44,033 nucleotides of DNA from Phaeoceros laevis (GCA_049999765.1 JBNGIQ010009040.1:71040-115072); one strand, 5' to 3'; shown: positions 21,299 through 32,788, counted from the first letter of the stretch. A program made the numbers and translations. The notes: generated by a model from the sequence alone, not told the origin.

Positions 21299-22722
21299 CC
21301 TTTGAAGGGTTTAGGGTCAAGCCCTCTCTTCAGCCCAACGCCATTCGCATCTTGAACGACAATCTTTGCCAGAAATCCCACACCTGAGTTAGATGAAAAA
21401 GCGACGTTCCTTACACAGCTCCTATGAACCACTACTTTTGAAAGCATACCATACGCAATCCTGGTCTAGCTTTGGCACCTTAGTGTTCTGCACATTCTGC
21501 TGTTTTGTTTCTTCATTCAAGGCCTCTTCGCTGTCGTCACTACCTCCCTCCCTTCGCACGATACTCCTTCCTTTGCTGCAGCTGTCAAATCTTAAGTCAA
21601 GAGACGTGGTTCTCCGCATGACATGCTCTTCCTCCGCACCAACTGTGTACTTGGGAAAAGCTCAGACCTGACAGAAGTAGAGCCGAGACTATGAATGAAT
21701 GCCGTCCTCCAACACTCCGCTTGCAAGCCTCAATGTCGCAGTGCGAATGCACGCTGGCTGGCTAGCTAATCGAAACGGGTGCGACGTCTCCAAGGCCTGC
21801 AATGCCTGCACACATTGGCGTCAGTACGAGGCTGCCCGCGCATTGCGCATGCATGACACAACAGAATGCTACTCGGAACCTGGAAGCGGAGTAGCAAAGC
21901 TCAAACCAGTCAGAAGAAGAGCCGAGACTATCACACAAGCTTCAAGCAGCCGCAAATCGCAGGTTTTGAGAAGCTGAAAACAATGCCCGTGGACAGAAGC
22001 TGTCAGCAAAGGGTCATGGCTGCCACTGTGCTAATCTCATGCCAAAATGTGAGCATCAAATACAGTCGGAGTTAGACCGAGATATTGAGACTTCGACCAT
22101 CAAACCTTCCCGCTCTGGCTGGCTGCGTCAGACCCTGAAGTTGCTGACATTCCTGACATCTTTGCTCATCCTTGTAGTCCAGAGACTTTCCGCGGTTTTC
22201 AGCAAGCCAGAAGACAAAGATTTTACTTTTACTCATCCCTAGTCACAGACACAAGAGAGCAGCACAGGCACAGCTAAGAGCAAGGCAAGCAAAAGGGGGA
22301 GCCGCCGCAATTTTCTCACCAAGGTCCTCAGGGCTCAGACGCTTTGTTGGGAGATGGTATATTTCAACTGCACCCGAGCCGCAATGTATGGTTCCGACAC
22401 CACCGGGAGGCACCTGAGACCTGCCAGGACTCGCGGGCGGCTGTCATTCTACACACACAGTTGAGCATGGCCGAGCAGAGTCGAGGCCTAGCGGAGCCCG
22501 ACCGACAGGGGCTGCTGTGCAGGTCGATGAACCAAATACCGCCGCCACAGTTCACATGTTGACATTCGCAGGTCATTCTATAGGTTTCGCCCGGAACAAT
22601 TTGCCCTCGCCCGGGGCCCCTTCAGGGATTTAGGGTTTTATATCGGTAAAACACTAATCATCGGCATGCTCTACTGTAGTGTGTCTCCGCTGCTGGGCGT
22701 GTGCACATCCAACGGCGATCAA
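21299..22722. other. Unresolved region with possible exons
   Basis: On the minus strand a protein-like stretch (MRRTTSLDLRFDSCSKGR, then EEALNEETKQQN) spans about 21430-21635, and a short ATG frame (MSKSKIFVFWLAENRGKSLD) starts near 22237. On the plus strand a hydrophobic frame (LLTFLTSLLILVVQRLSAVF) overlaps the latter. These conflict, and none shows a known domain or a consistent exon chain. A small multi-exon gene may be present but cannot be resolved here. Confidence 0.35.
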
Positions 22723-22947
22723 TGTATGCAGACTCCCGAGTAGGTCGCATAGTGAAAACTTGTTGTGTTGAGTCCTTAGCATGCTCTTCATCTTTGGTGA
22801 ACTTAAATCTGGTGCTCCTTGTAGAATTCTGGCAAATATGTACGGCGTATTGAGGAGGATGAAGATGACGATTTAGCTGCATCTGTGAGTAGGAAGAGAA
22901 AAACAAAAATGGACACTGTGGTAGCTATAGAAAAGGACCCGCTGGTG
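22723..22947 (+). pseudogene. Inverted partial copy of YJU2 (intron plus part of exon 6)
   Basis: The plus strand repeats YJU2 from the donor after exon 5, through the whole intron (gtatgcagactcccgag to ctccttgtag), and into exon 6 ([34 protein letters not shown]). It corresponds to the reverse complement of about 19854-20083. The intron is retained, so this is a DNA-level duplication and not a retrocopy. It lacks every other exon and ends at the KNPSP/ILVQ module. Confidence 0.92.
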
Positions 22948-23550
22948 AAAAATCCTAGTCCAGAAGAATGACGACAACTGGTACGAGGTGAAGGCGAACG
23001 AACCTCTAGGATTCCTGAAGGAAAGACACGTCTTTAAAATGAGTGCCCAACTACTCCGTCACTCCCGGTTCCCGGTTCTCAGGTTCTTGGGGAAAAATCC
23101 TAGTCCAGAACAATGACGACAACTGGTACGAGGTGAAGGCGAACGACCCCCTATCTGGACAAGTATATTGATCAAACACTTCCGTGGCAGCCACCGACTC
23201 CATCTAGCCTCTCGCCCTGCCCTCCTTTTTTCACTAGCATTTCGAAACCCGCCTACGAAAACAACAGGATACGTACTGCAGACAGCTGGATGCTGAACTC
23301 TCCACATGGGCTGGTTCACCATTCAAACCAGATCATCACCCCACAAAACCAGAGGCCCACAACAATATGGCAGTCCTTGAATCCCTCTGCGGAATGTGCT
23401 GACTACATGATAGGGACGTCTCAAAGATGAGTTCGCAAACGGATTTCAACCCACGCTCTCACAAGCCATGACATGCTATGGCAGACAGCAAGAAATTCGG
23501 GCAAAAGAATTGTCACAAACAATGGACTACCACCTGGATTAAATGCACAG

Positions 23551-24297
23551 TCAGCTGGAGCCTGCTCCTTCCGCCTCCTCCAGCTTCGCTATATGCGCCC
23601 TGAGTGTGAGCACCAAGTTCCTGGACGGGCCCTGCAGCGTGGCAACCAGGCCAATGGCCGGGCTCTGCAGCGATCCCAGCAGCCTGGCGTAAACCTCCCC
23701 TCGGCTGGGCAGCGTCTCCAGGCTCTTGAACTCCTCCGCGGAGTAGTATTTACCCTCGAACACCGCGCCGGTGAAGTCGTTAGAGTCGAGCTTGAGGTCC
23801 TTTTGCAAAGTGCGGAAGGGAGCCAGAGCAGCTGGGATTTCCTCCCCTTGCACAAACAACCAGGCATTCATGCCTTTCAGGCACGGCTGAAGCGCCTCCC
23901 AGGGAGTGCCCTCGATGGCCTTCCCCATGAGCTTGTTCTTGGCCACCACCAGCTTCGCGGACTCGGGCAGCGAGCGACGCAGGGCTTGCAAGTTCTTCAC
24001 GCTCAGGCCCGTGAACTTGAATCCCGCCACCATGTAGCACGCCTCCAGCTGCTGCCGCGCCATCTCCACAGTTTCCTCCTTCTTGGTCTTGCTGATGGCC
24101 ATCATACGCACGCCATTGGGTTTGTGCTGCTGCCGGGGCTGCACAGCCATAGGCGTGGCTGGGAGCTGACGGCATCCCCAAAAGTCGCTGCGAGTGGGCA
24201 TCCGCTCCGATGAGGACACATGGGAGGGGGAGGGGTCAGGGGTGTGCCGCAAGGAGGCGCACGACGGACACCCCTGCACGGCCATTCCAACCGCCAT
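23551..24297 (-). CDS. RPL10: Plastid 50S ribosomal protein L10 (uL10c)
   Basis: The 248-residue product begins MAVGMAVQGCP with a Ser/Arg/Pro-rich plastid transit peptide of about 65 residues. The bacterial-type L10 domain follows: AISKTKKEETVEMARQQLEA, VAGFKFTGLSVKNLQALRRS, LVVAKNKLMGKAIEGTPWEA, LKGMNAWLFVQGEE and the C-terminal KSLETLPSRGEVYARLLGSL. uL10 anchors the L7/L12 stalk on the large subunit and recruits translation factors in the chloroplast. Length fits plant PRPL10. A GTG-initiated extension two codons upstream is less plausible than the ATG at 24297. It is intronless. Confidence 0.93.
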   Translation of the reverse strand: MAVGMAVQGCPSCASLRHTPDPSPSHVSSSERMPTRSDFWGCRQLPATPMAVQPRQQHKPNGVRMMAISKTKKEETVEMARQQLEACYMVAGFKFTGLSVKNLQALRRSLPESAKLVVAKNKLMGKAIEGTPWEALQPCLKGMNAWLFVQGEEIPAALAPFRTLQKDLKLDSNDFTGAVFEGKYYSAEEFKSLETLPSRGEVYARLLGSLQSPAIGLVATLQGPSRNLVLTLRAHIAKLEEAEGAGSS

Positions 24298-25368
24298 CGC
24301 CACTTGCTCTCAAGCTCTCTGGAAGTGGATAATAGCAATGAGGGGTTGTGACCTCATTGCCGGTGTCTCCAAAAACCGGCCGCACTAGCACAGTTACCAG
24401 TTGGTTTACTGGTTATCAACTGTAAACGGGTTTACAGGGTGTCACACACCGTATGTCAATGTGTGTGTTATCCCACCCGACAGGTTTGAGCCTGCTTCCG
24501 GATGTGCAGGGCATGCTGACAAGGGTGATTGGTAAGGTTACGCAGAAGAAAGGGCCACAGACTCACAGTACGGGCCGTAACCTTTGTTCGCCAGAGTCCT
24601 TTTATGCAATGCACCCTTCAAAAAAGCTTGTACTGGAAGAGGCCAGACCCTGAAACCCATGCCATGATGAGAAGCCTCGACATTGCTCGACGTACGGCTA
24701 GTTGCCCTGCCTGGCTCAGGGGCTCAGGGATGTTCATATTGGGGTGAGCTGCCTGTCTTGAGAGTTGGTCCTGCTGCTCATCCTTGTGCTAGTCAGGATT
24801 CCTTGAAGGCAGTTGCATTCTATGTCGCACCTATTGCAACTGCTGCATAAGTGGCATGTACCAGATTTTTGGCAACTCACCCTGGGTGCGTATGTCTGAG
24901 CGGGTTCTTCAGATAGTTATGGCTGGGCATTGTCCTGGATGTCTCTAGCAGGTTGCCAGGTTTCATCTGCGTTGTGGGAATCCCACATCTTAATCTACCA
25001 GGAAAGGGCACGGTACCCATCGCTGGGGTGTAGCATACATATGCTTGTAAATGCATTCACCGCAAAGATGGGAAGACTTACAAATAAAGCTTTGTAGAAG
25101 GGTCGCGGTCCTTGTGAGTCACACCCAGTATTCTGTGAATCGAGGTTCCAAGAAGCCCCAGCTGTGCCTCCCTGATGACTGTTCCAGACACAGTCCTACT
25201 GGCAAGACAGGCCCAGTTCCCTTTCTCCATGGAATAACTGAAGGTTGAGCCTCGGTTATTCAGCATGGGAGTACAGAGCAGACCAAGGGACTGCTTCCAT
25301 TCTTCCTCAAACTATGTACTGGGCTCCTCGGAAGTCTTTGAACAGCAAGATACATGCCTGTCAGGCTG
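24298..25368. other. Intergenic, no gene recognised
   Basis: This is about 1.1 kb upstream of plastid L10 and downstream of the unknown minus-strand gene. Short frames show no known motif. A short imperfect repeat of 'gtttac' elements lies near 24400-24440. Confidence 0.45.
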
Positions 25369-26976
25369 TCACCTGAGCAATCTGGTCTGCCTCAGCCATT
25401 TCTCCAATGTGGTCGTTGTCAAATAATCAGCCACATCATCCTTTGTCCATACCAGGGTGAAATTATCTACGGAAAGTCTCCAGTTGGTGACTCTTTCAAC
25501 AGAACTTACGATCTCATCGTCAACATCCTGACGAAATGGGGATTTCTTTCTTTTCCTGGTGCCAAAGTTGGTGATCCTCTTTCTCCTCCGCTTGTCCTGA
25601 AGTTCGTCATACTGCTCATGTGAGTTCTGTATTTTGAAGTCAATGCCACTTTCGATCAGCAGCTCCTGGATAGCAAGCTCTCCTTGTTCTTCCAATTGGC
25701 AGTACAGAAGCCACGCTTCCAGGGCGAGCCACTTCCAAGCCATGCTCTCCTTCAGATTTATCAGCTCTCGTCTCAACGCCCAATGCCCTTGTACTGCACC
25801 CTCGTTAACCTGCTTGAGACCACCAACGACCTGCTTTACGAGCTCTCCCTGTTCCTTGTGGTCGTCATCTTGCAGAAGTTTGTACAGCTGTCGACAATTA
25901 CTGATACAGGCAGTGCTTATATACAGGTCGTCCAATGAATCCCACCGCACTCCTTTCGAGACGGCCAATTCTAACCACGTTGTACTGTGGCTACCTGTTT
26001 GTGCCCTACCCTTACTCATCCCATCTCTGTTACTTGCAAGATCATTTACAAACATGAGCAGCTCCCTGTCGTTCACCAGGTGTAGGATCCGGCTACATAG
26101 CACAGAGAAGCTCTCTTTCGCTAGGAAATCCCGCACCAACTGCCATGTTTCAAAAGAGTTGTCATTGAACATTCTCCAAAGCAGCTCCTTTACAAAGAAC
26201 TCCAAGTCCAGGCCGATCAGCAAGCCATCTCTAAGAACTTCATCCCATAGCTCCTCAGAAGTCCAGAATGCCGGCACACTAGCAATAAAATTCTCCACCG
26301 TCCGCATAACATCAAGCTCCCGAAAATAATGGGGCTTGGCAGCCACTGTCGCAGGAGCCTGAGCATGACTCCCTTGCCATTCCAGCTGCTCCCAGCAGGT
26401 CTCTCGATGCACGAAAGCGAATCTAGCAAGGGCCCTTGCACCGAGCTGGTGCTCACCGTGCTCGCCGCCAGCAAAGCTACCAAACCACCCCACAATCCTG
26501 CTTTCGTTCCCGGCAAAAAATCTTCGCAACAAGCTGCCATCTCGGCCTAGCAGCTGTGTCACTCCCGTCGCGTGTCCCTCGCAAACCAGCTTTGCTACCT
26601 GCCTTGCCACTGGTTCCTCAGTCACTCCCTCTGCATCCAGGCCTCTACATGACGCAGCTGCGTTACCTAGCAGATTCTCAAACGCAGCACAGTGGGCACC
26701 GGGCCGGAGGGGCAAGCAAGCAAGGGCCCTCCGTAGCCATAGCCCAGCTTCCCCCGCCAAAATTCCTTGCAACAGAGCTTGCAGCCTCTCTAGCTCCAGC
26801 ATCCGGCTCCTGGCAAGCTGTAGGTCATCCGGATGTGCGGTACACTCAGCATCCTCCCGGACAAGGAGCGACAACATCTTCTCTGGCACGAGATCGTTGC
26901 CTCGCTGGCTCAATTTCCCTTCGAGCTCGAAGGGATTAAAGCAAACCCTAAACAGTAATTGCGTGCTTCTTGCCAT
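25369..26976 (-). CDS. Unrecognised 535-residue protein
   Basis: The start is the ATG at 26976 ([20 protein letters not shown]). The frame is open further upstream but would overlap NIP7 on the other strand. The product is largely alpha-helical with Leu-rich stretches ([39 protein letters not shown]), a conserved-looking middle ([20 protein letters not shown]), a basic patch ([19 protein letters not shown]) near residue 465 that could be a nuclear localisation signal, and an end [20 protein letters not shown]. It has no signal peptide or membrane helix. An armadillo/HEAT-like or 'Lines'-type fold is possible but not demonstrated. One uninterrupted long frame with sensible composition argues that it is real. 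It is head-to-head with NIP7. Confidence 0.75.
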   Translation of the reverse strand: MARSTQLLFRVCFNPFELEGKLSQRGNDLVPEKMLSLLVREDAECTAHPDDLQLARSRMLELERLQALLQGILAGEAGLWLRRALACLPLRPGAHCAAFENLLGNAAASCRGLDAEGVTEEPVARQVAKLVCEGHATGVTQLLGRDGSLLRRFFAGNESRIVGWFGSFAGGEHGEHQLGARALARFAFVHRETCWEQLEWQGSHAQAPATVAAKPHYFRELDVMRTVENFIASVPAFWTSEELWDEVLRDGLLIGLDLEFFVKELLWRMFNDNSFETWQLVRDFLAKESFSVLCSRILHLVNDRELLMFVNDLASNRDGMSKGRAQTGSHSTTWLELAVSKGVRWDSLDDLYISTACISNCRQLYKLLQDDDHKEQGELVKQVVGGLKQVNEGAVQGHWALRRELINLKESMAWKWLALEAWLLYCQLEEQGELAIQELLIESGIDFKIQNSHEQYDELQDKRRRKRITNFGTRKRKKSPFRQDVDDEIVSSVERVTNWRLSVDNFTLVWTKDDVADYLTTTTLEKWLRQTRLLR

Positions 26977-27016
26977 CCTTGACCATGCACTTCGCCTTCT
27001 CTTGGATTTGGAAGAG
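26977..27016. promoter_or_regulatory. Very short bidirectional interval
   Basis: Only 40 bp separate the proposed start codons of the unknown gene (26976, minus) and NIP7 (27017, plus). The transcription start sites must therefore lie inside the opposite gene or the two transcripts overlap at their 5' ends. 'aaaccctaaacag', a telo-box-like AAACCCTA motif common in plant translation and ribosome-biogenesis promoters, lies at 26943-26955. Confidence 0.6.
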
Positions 27017-27580
27017 ATGCGGCCGCTTGACGAGCAGGAGACGACAGCGGTTCTAGAGAAGCTGCACAAGTTTGTCGGCTCCAACTTGCGGCAGCTCATC
27101 GAGCGGCCGTCGCATGAGGGACCAGAGGCTCAGGCTGGAGGTTACTGCCTGCGGCTTCACAAGCAGCGTGTTTTTTACGCAAGCGAGGCCCTGGTGCGCC
27201 GGGCCACCAACGTTGGGAACGACCATCTCGGGGGGCTGGGCACCTGCATAGGGAAGTTCACGAAAAGCGGCAAGTTCCAGCTGACAATTACTTGCCTGGA
27301 TTTGCTTGCAGCCCATGCCAAGTACAAAATCTGGCTCAAGCCATCGGCGGAGCAGCTCTTTCTGTATGGCAACAATGTGCTGAAGAGCGGCCTGGGCAGG
27401 ATTACGGACAACACTCCTCAGTATGCCGGAGTTGTGATTTTTTCCATGTCCGATGTGCCTCTGGGGTTCGGGTTAGCTGCCAAGTCCACTCAGGACTGCA
27501 GAAAGCTGCAGCCGAATGACATAGTGGCGCTACGCCAGGCTGACATAGGAGAGTACCTCCGCACAGAAGATGAGCTGTAG
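27017..27580 (+). CDS. NIP7: 60S ribosome biogenesis factor NIP7
   Basis: The 187-residue product begins [20 protein letters not shown], the family N-terminus. It continues with [40 protein letters not shown] and [20 protein letters not shown]. The C-terminal PUA domain has [38 protein letters not shown] and [16 protein letters not shown]7 binds pre-60S particles in the nucleolus and assists 27S pre-rRNA processing. Length is that of eukaryotic NIP7 (about 180). The open frame extends upstream without ATG. A telo-box-like motif lies about 65 bp upstream. It is a single exon. Confidence 0.95.
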   Translation: MRPLDEQETTAVLEKLHKFVGSNLRQLIERPSHEGPEAQAGGYCLRLHKQRVFYASEALVRRATNVGNDHLGGLGTCIGKFTKSGKFQLTITCLDLLAAHAKYKIWLKPSAEQLFLYGNNVLKSGLGRITDNTPQYAGVVIFSMSDVPLGFGLAAKSTQDCRKLQPNDIVALRQADIGEYLRTEDEL

Positions 27581-28083
27581 AGTAAGTTATTTGCCGGGTG
27601 GCTCTGTCTCACTCGATGGTGCTTCACATAGGACTTGTAAGCCAACCTCAATTTTGCAACCCCGGATGGGGATTGTCGTAGTTGGCTGGGAGGTAGTTTC
27701 GATAAGTGTCTGCAGCTAGAAGAGGGGAGATATTCCACTTAGTCTAGTATATCACCACTTGAGGGGTGTGTGCCCGCTGGTGCGAGAGGCAGTAACGAGG
27801 ACTCTTATACAACTCTGGAGGGCTTGCTCTCCGTGTTGCCTCGAAGCCTTGCCTGGTACCACGATGCTAAATTTCCAGCTTCACTGTTGCATCGCTGGTT
27901 GATTGATGGACGTGGATATTAATGCTTGGTTCAGAGCAGTCAGTTGTTTGGAGACAGGTGAACATGCAGGGACGATAGTTCCTTGCAATCAACTAGTAAC
28001 TGTGAGTCTTTAAGCTTCCCATGCTTGCTTGGGAAGTGACGGCACTGCTAGGTATACTTAGAGATGTCTACAAACTAAAGTTA
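27581..28083. other. Convergent 3' flanks of NIP7 and the PPR gene
   Basis: No coding sequence is recognised. It probably contains both 3' UTRs. Confidence 0.5.
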
Positions 28084-31000
28084 CTAAACGACAGCCTTTG
28101 TTTGCAAAATGCTCGTCGTTGCATCGACCTTCCGTAACAGGTTGTAAACCTGTGCCTGCTGCAAGTGCTTGTCGTCCCCTACAACAAAATTGTGTACTCC
28201 ATGCTCAAGTTCAATCCAGCTCTGTCCTGGCTTCTTTCTTGCCCCTTCCTTCTGTCTGCAGGCATCTATCTCTTTTGCGTGGTCCCATAAACCAGCATCA
28301 GCATAGATGTTTGCCATCAATACGTATGCAGCAGCATCCTTTGGCTGCAAGCGAACAGCACTGTCAAAAGCATGTTTTCCATGCTGCACCATACCATGCT
28401 TCTGACAGGCAGCAAGCAAACACAACCACATGGGGAGATTTGGCTGCACGGGCATAGTCGTCAACAATTCTTCCAACCTAGTGAAGCATCCTGCACGTCC
28501 AAACATGTCTGCCATACTTGCATAATGCTCTATTTGAGGCTCGATGCCAAAATTTCTTTTCATGGACTCAAAGTACTCAACACCTTTGTCCACTAGGCCA
28601 GCATGACTGCAGATGGAGAGAAGGGACAGGAATGTGACTTTGTTTGGTTTCATGCCAGCCAGCTGCATTTCCTCATAACAATGCAAGCTTGCCACATCAT
28701 TCCCTTCTCGGGCATACCCAGCAATTAATGCATTCCAGGACCCAGCATGTGACTTGGGCAAGGCATCAAAGACGGTGCGAGCATCCTCCATACTCGCACA
28801 TCTCCCATATGCACTGATGAGTGCACTTGCTACAAGAGGACTCCAGTCATCTCTCGTCGACATGAAAGAACTATGAATATGTCTAACTATGGCCAAGCTT
28901 CCTGTACTGCTGCATGCTTGCAAGATACACAGAACTGTAATTTCATCTGCCACCACACCGCGCTCTTGCATTTGCCTCCATAGTTGCAAAGCATCCTCTC
29001 CTAGCCCCTGCTGAGCATATGCTGCGAGCATAGCATTCCAGGATGCAACTGCCCTATGAGACAACCCATAAAAAACGATCTGTGCATCATCGATGCTCCC
29101 ACACTTTCCATACATACTAATCAGGGTAGTGGAAACAAACATATCTAGGTCATACCCCTTCCTCTGAGCAGCCTCATGCAAAGCCCTACCCTCCTGTAAA
29201 GACTTCACTTTGACCGGATGCCCATTCCCTTCTTCTTTCTCAGCGAGCATCCCACATGCTTGAAGTGCACCTACAAAGGTCCAAGCATCTTGACTCATGC
29301 CTTTCTCTTGCATCTGTTCATACACACGTAGAGCTTCCTCTGCTTGCCCCTGCTCAACATATGCGGCGAGCATGGCATTCCATGCTACCACATCTGGTTG
29401 GGAGAACCTGTCAAACACATTCGTTGCATCCCCAATGCTCCCACACTTCCCGTACATACTAACAAGGGCATTACTAATAAAGACATCTGAATGGTAGCCT
29501 TTGGTTTGGACATAACTATGCATTACTTTGCCCTTTCCTGCAAAGTTCTCTATGTCTAGCTGATCCATCTGCTTCAATCCCTCCGCAAGCATGCCATATG
29601 CTTGAAGCACGCTCACAAAGGTCCAAGCATTTGGACTCTCACCTTCCTGTAAAAGTTGCTGATACATCTGTAAGGCCTTCTCAGGGTGATCCTGCTCCAC
29701 ATGTGCCGCAAGCATGGCATTCCATGTTACCAAATCACGATGGGACAGCACATCGAACACACTCTGAGCATCCGCGACGCTTCCACACTTCCCATACATA
29801 CTAACCAGAGTGTTTACAACAAAGACATCTGAACCGTAACCCCTTCTTAGAGTGTCAGCATGTATAGCCCTTCCCAGTACCAAAGACCTCTGTTTTGTAC
29901 GCCCCCCATCCACCAAGACATCCTCTTCCTCATCTGCAAGCATTCCACATGCTTGGAGAGCACTAACACAGGTTCGAACAGTTGGACTCACGCCGTCCTC
30001 CAACATCTGTTCATATAGCCTCAAAGCCTTACCTGCTTGACCCTGCTGAGCATAGGCCACGATCATAGCATTCCATGACACCACGTCCCGCTGGGACATC
30101 CCTTCAAATACATTTTGTGCATCCACAAGACTACCACAATTCCCATACATAGAAACAAGGCTGCTACGGACAAAGACATCTGAGTCATAACCCTTCCTCT
30201 GTATGTCAGCATGTATGGCTCTTCCCTTATCTAGATACACTACACTGAGTCCCACAGTCACTTTGTTCTCTGCGAGCATACCACATGCTTGGAGCGCACT
30301 AACAAAAGTGCGATCATCTGGACTCACACCGTTGTCCCCCATTTGTTCATACAACTGCAGAGCTTCCTCGGCTTGACCATGCTCAACATATGCTCCGCTC
30401 ATTGCATTCCATGCCACCACAGTCCGGCAGGACAACCCATCAAACACATTCCGAGCATCGATCAGTCTCCCACACTTTCCATACATACTGATGAGGGTGC
30501 TACCAACAAAGACATCCTTGTCATAGCCCTTCCTCCGAGCATCCGCATGTATTTTCCTACCAGTTTTAAGAGACTTAACTTCACCGGAGCAACCAGCCGA
30601 AACAGCAGCCTCCTCCCTCTCTGCGAGGATGCTACATGCTTGGACAGCGCTCACAAATGTGCGAGCGTTTGGACTCACGCCCTCGTCCTGCATTCGACCA
30701 TATAACCACAAAGACTTCTCCGCTTCTCCCTGCTGGGCATATGCAGCGAGCATTGCATTCCATGACACCACATCAGGCTGAGACAAACCGTTAAACGCAT
30801 CCAGTGCATCCACAGTGCTTCCACACTTACCATACATGTCCACCAAACATGTGCGCACATATAAGTGAGGTCCAAAGCTGTACTTAACTGCTTCAGCATG
30901 AATGCGCTTGCCCTCCTTCAGATCTCGTAACCTGCCACAAGCTTTGAGCAAGCTGACAAAAGTATACGCGTTTGGTTGCACACCTTCCTCTTGCATCCGC

Positions 31001-31544
31001 TGATACATTCTCAGCGCCTCCTTGGCCTCCCCAAGCATGCTGTGCCCAGAAATAAGAGCTGTCCAGGAAAATGTAGTTTGATATGGCAAACTGTTGAAGA
31101 CGTCCAGCGCATCTTCCAGACCACCGCATTTCACCAATGTGCTCACCGTACATTCACCAAGAAACTGGAGCTTGGAGGATTCCAATCCAAATTTGGAAAA
31201 TTGAGCATGCGCCCGCTTAGCCTGAGCCAGGGCCTTCCTCTTGGCGCACCCTTTTAAAAGGCACGTATACATCCTTACAGAAGGGACAGTGCCCCGCTGC
31301 TCCAGATGCAACAGGACATCCAGCGCCTTATCCAGGTGCCCCTCTTCGCACAGACTTTCGAAGTCATGCTCTTGCCTGATAAACCCAACAGACGCAAAGC
31401 CCTGCACCCCTTCCTGACAATTCTGTATCTCTGTAACCAAGTTGGCCAACCCAGAATCGAAGCGCTTAGGCTTGTTCCGGTGGTTCAACCAGTGAGGCTC
31501 TGTTGTAAGATTCCTGACAAAGCAGGAGAGCTTGCTGTATCTCT
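28084..31544 (-). CDS. PPR protein, PLS class with E domain, no DYW (main exon)
   Basis: The frame encodes about 1,153 residues of PPR repeats in P-L-S triplets with at least eight units. Landmarks are MYGKCGSTVDALDAFNGLSQ, PDVVSWNAMLAAYAQQGEAE, KSLWLYGRMQDEGVSPNART, FVSAVQACS and GRKIHADARRKGYDKDVFVG. Many units carry an extra 15-25 residue linker between QACGMLAE and the KxRAIHAD helix. The C-terminus has E and E+ like motifs (LRLQPKD-type helices, ACRQKEGARKKPGQSWIELE, HNFVVGDDKHLQQAQVYNLL) and stops before any DYW deaminase domain. Such proteins select C-to-U editing sites in organellar RNA and recruit a deaminase in trans. The frame has no ATG near its 5' end. It begins at a splice acceptor (ttttcttgcag, 31545) preceded by an in-frame TAA, so an upstream exon is expected. 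It is divergent from a paralogue at 32789. Confidence 0.88.
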
Positions 31545-31618
31545 GCAAGAAAATTACATTCCGTTAGCTACACCAGGATCAAAGTCCCAGCACCTCGGGT
31601 CATCCTCTTCAATGTACA

Positions 31619-31968
31619 AGGCGTTCAAGCCGTGGATGACCTTGTCCTGCTTGTTGTCGCGAAGTTCGGAGAAGATTTCCTCCAAAAGTTGCTTTCGTCT
31701 CCCTGGACAACTTCCAGCGGGACCTGACCCACGGGTTCTGATGACTCTGCTTCTTGCGGGAAATAGAACAAACAAACCGGAACGGTACTTCCAGCTCGAA
31801 GCAAGATTGAACAGAAGACGAAGTTGGAATCCAGGCACGGAAGGATTCAGAGCTCCACGACATGACTGCCCAAGCAGCATAATGAAGCTGCCGCAATCCC
31901 CCAACGGGATGGAACCGCTCTAAAGCATCCCCCAAGAGGGTAAGCCGGAGAACCAGACCTGCACTCAT
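31619..31968 (-). CDS. Possible 5' exon of the 28.1-31.5 kb PPR gene
   Basis: An ATG at 31968 (MSAGLVLRLTLLGDALERFH) opens a frame in the same phase as the PPR exon. A GT at 31618 and the AG at 31545 would remove a 74-bp intron holding a CTAAC branch-like sequence and a T-rich tract. The encoded Arg/Ser-rich, acid-poor stretch would suit an organellar transit peptide. An alternative overlapping frame (LLEEIFSELRDNKQDKVIHG, ending near 31554) is also protein-like and could be the real exon or an independent small gene. The donor (CTT-GTACAT) is weak. Confidence 0.4.
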
Positions 31969-32788
31969 CGCATCACCAACCTTAGACAGCTAGGCTAGCT
32001 GCCTGTGGCAAAGGTGTGGGGTTTCTTCCGCTCCGACAGCTTGGGGATATAGTGGAGTGATCACTTGCGGGGCTTGGCGCACATATTTATTGAAGAAGAA
32101 GTTTACTTCAGGTGATTGACGGGTACGCTGATAAGCTGGACCTCAATCCTGATACGTGAGTCCGCTCTCCGCAAGGCCGAATTTCAGGGAATGCTGTGCA
32201 ATTGGCATTCACAGTTTTGCATCATATTTGAACCTTCGAGCTGTATACGACTATCTCAAGTACCAGGGCAGGGGCCGGGTGGAAAGCAAGGCATCCAAGG
32301 TGGCATATAAAGCGATGTTACCAAGTTAGTCGACGATGATATATCTGAAAGTTTCTAGCCAACTTGGGCATAATATTCTTATGTCCTGCAAACTGCAAAT
32401 ATATGTAGAAGAAGCACTGATCAGCAGCAGCTGGCCTACGCTTGAATGCTTTTTACCAAAGGGAGATTCCTGCAGACTGAAGTCCGAGAGGAGCAGTGAT
32501 ACGGGTTTTGTAGCAACTAGCCGTGCGCCTATTGAAACATCAATTTCCCGGCTGCAAGGGTATGTAGACATAATTTGACCCTCTGTGCCTTGAGCCCATG
32601 TACAGCGTTCGATGTAGGGACTCATGGAGGACACAGTGTCGGTAATCGGTAACTTCGACATGTACAGCTCATGAATCTGGTGTTCGAGCAAAGAAGTGTC
32701 CACAGGCTGGTCTACCATATCTGATGTCGGCTCGAGCACAGATGCTAATGGACACGGTTGTGTAGGTGCTGTCCTCGCAAATTTTTTT
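31969..32788. promoter_or_regulatory. Shared upstream region of two divergent PPR genes
   Basis: The interval separates the proposed starts of the two PPR paralogues. No coding sequence is recognised. The frame of the right-hand gene is open back to about 32696 but only from a GTG. No specific element is claimed. Confidence 0.45.

Larger units (their letters stand above)
21257..23150 (+). repeat. Three copies of a 42-60 bp exon-like module
   Basis: The block GAAAAATCCTAGTCCAGAA occurs at 21257, 22947 and 23092, followed each time by a near-identical ACGACAACT(C/G)GTACGAGG. In copies 2 and 3 the match runs on to encode ILVQ(N/K)NDDNWYEVKAN. Copy 1 sits just upstream of the YJU2 start and copy 2 abuts the YJU2-derived fragment. 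I do not recognise the peptide. The module could be part of a real exon of another gene, duplicated locally. Confidence 0.75.

Noticed and set aside
25634-26329. 231-codon plus-strand frame, Ser/Arg-rich
   Set aside because: It is antisense to the 535-residue minus-strand gene and has shadow composition.
32696-32788. GTG-initiated extension of the 1,416-residue PPR protein
   Set aside because: Plant nuclear genes rarely start at GTG, and the ATG at 32789 begins a suitable targeting leader.
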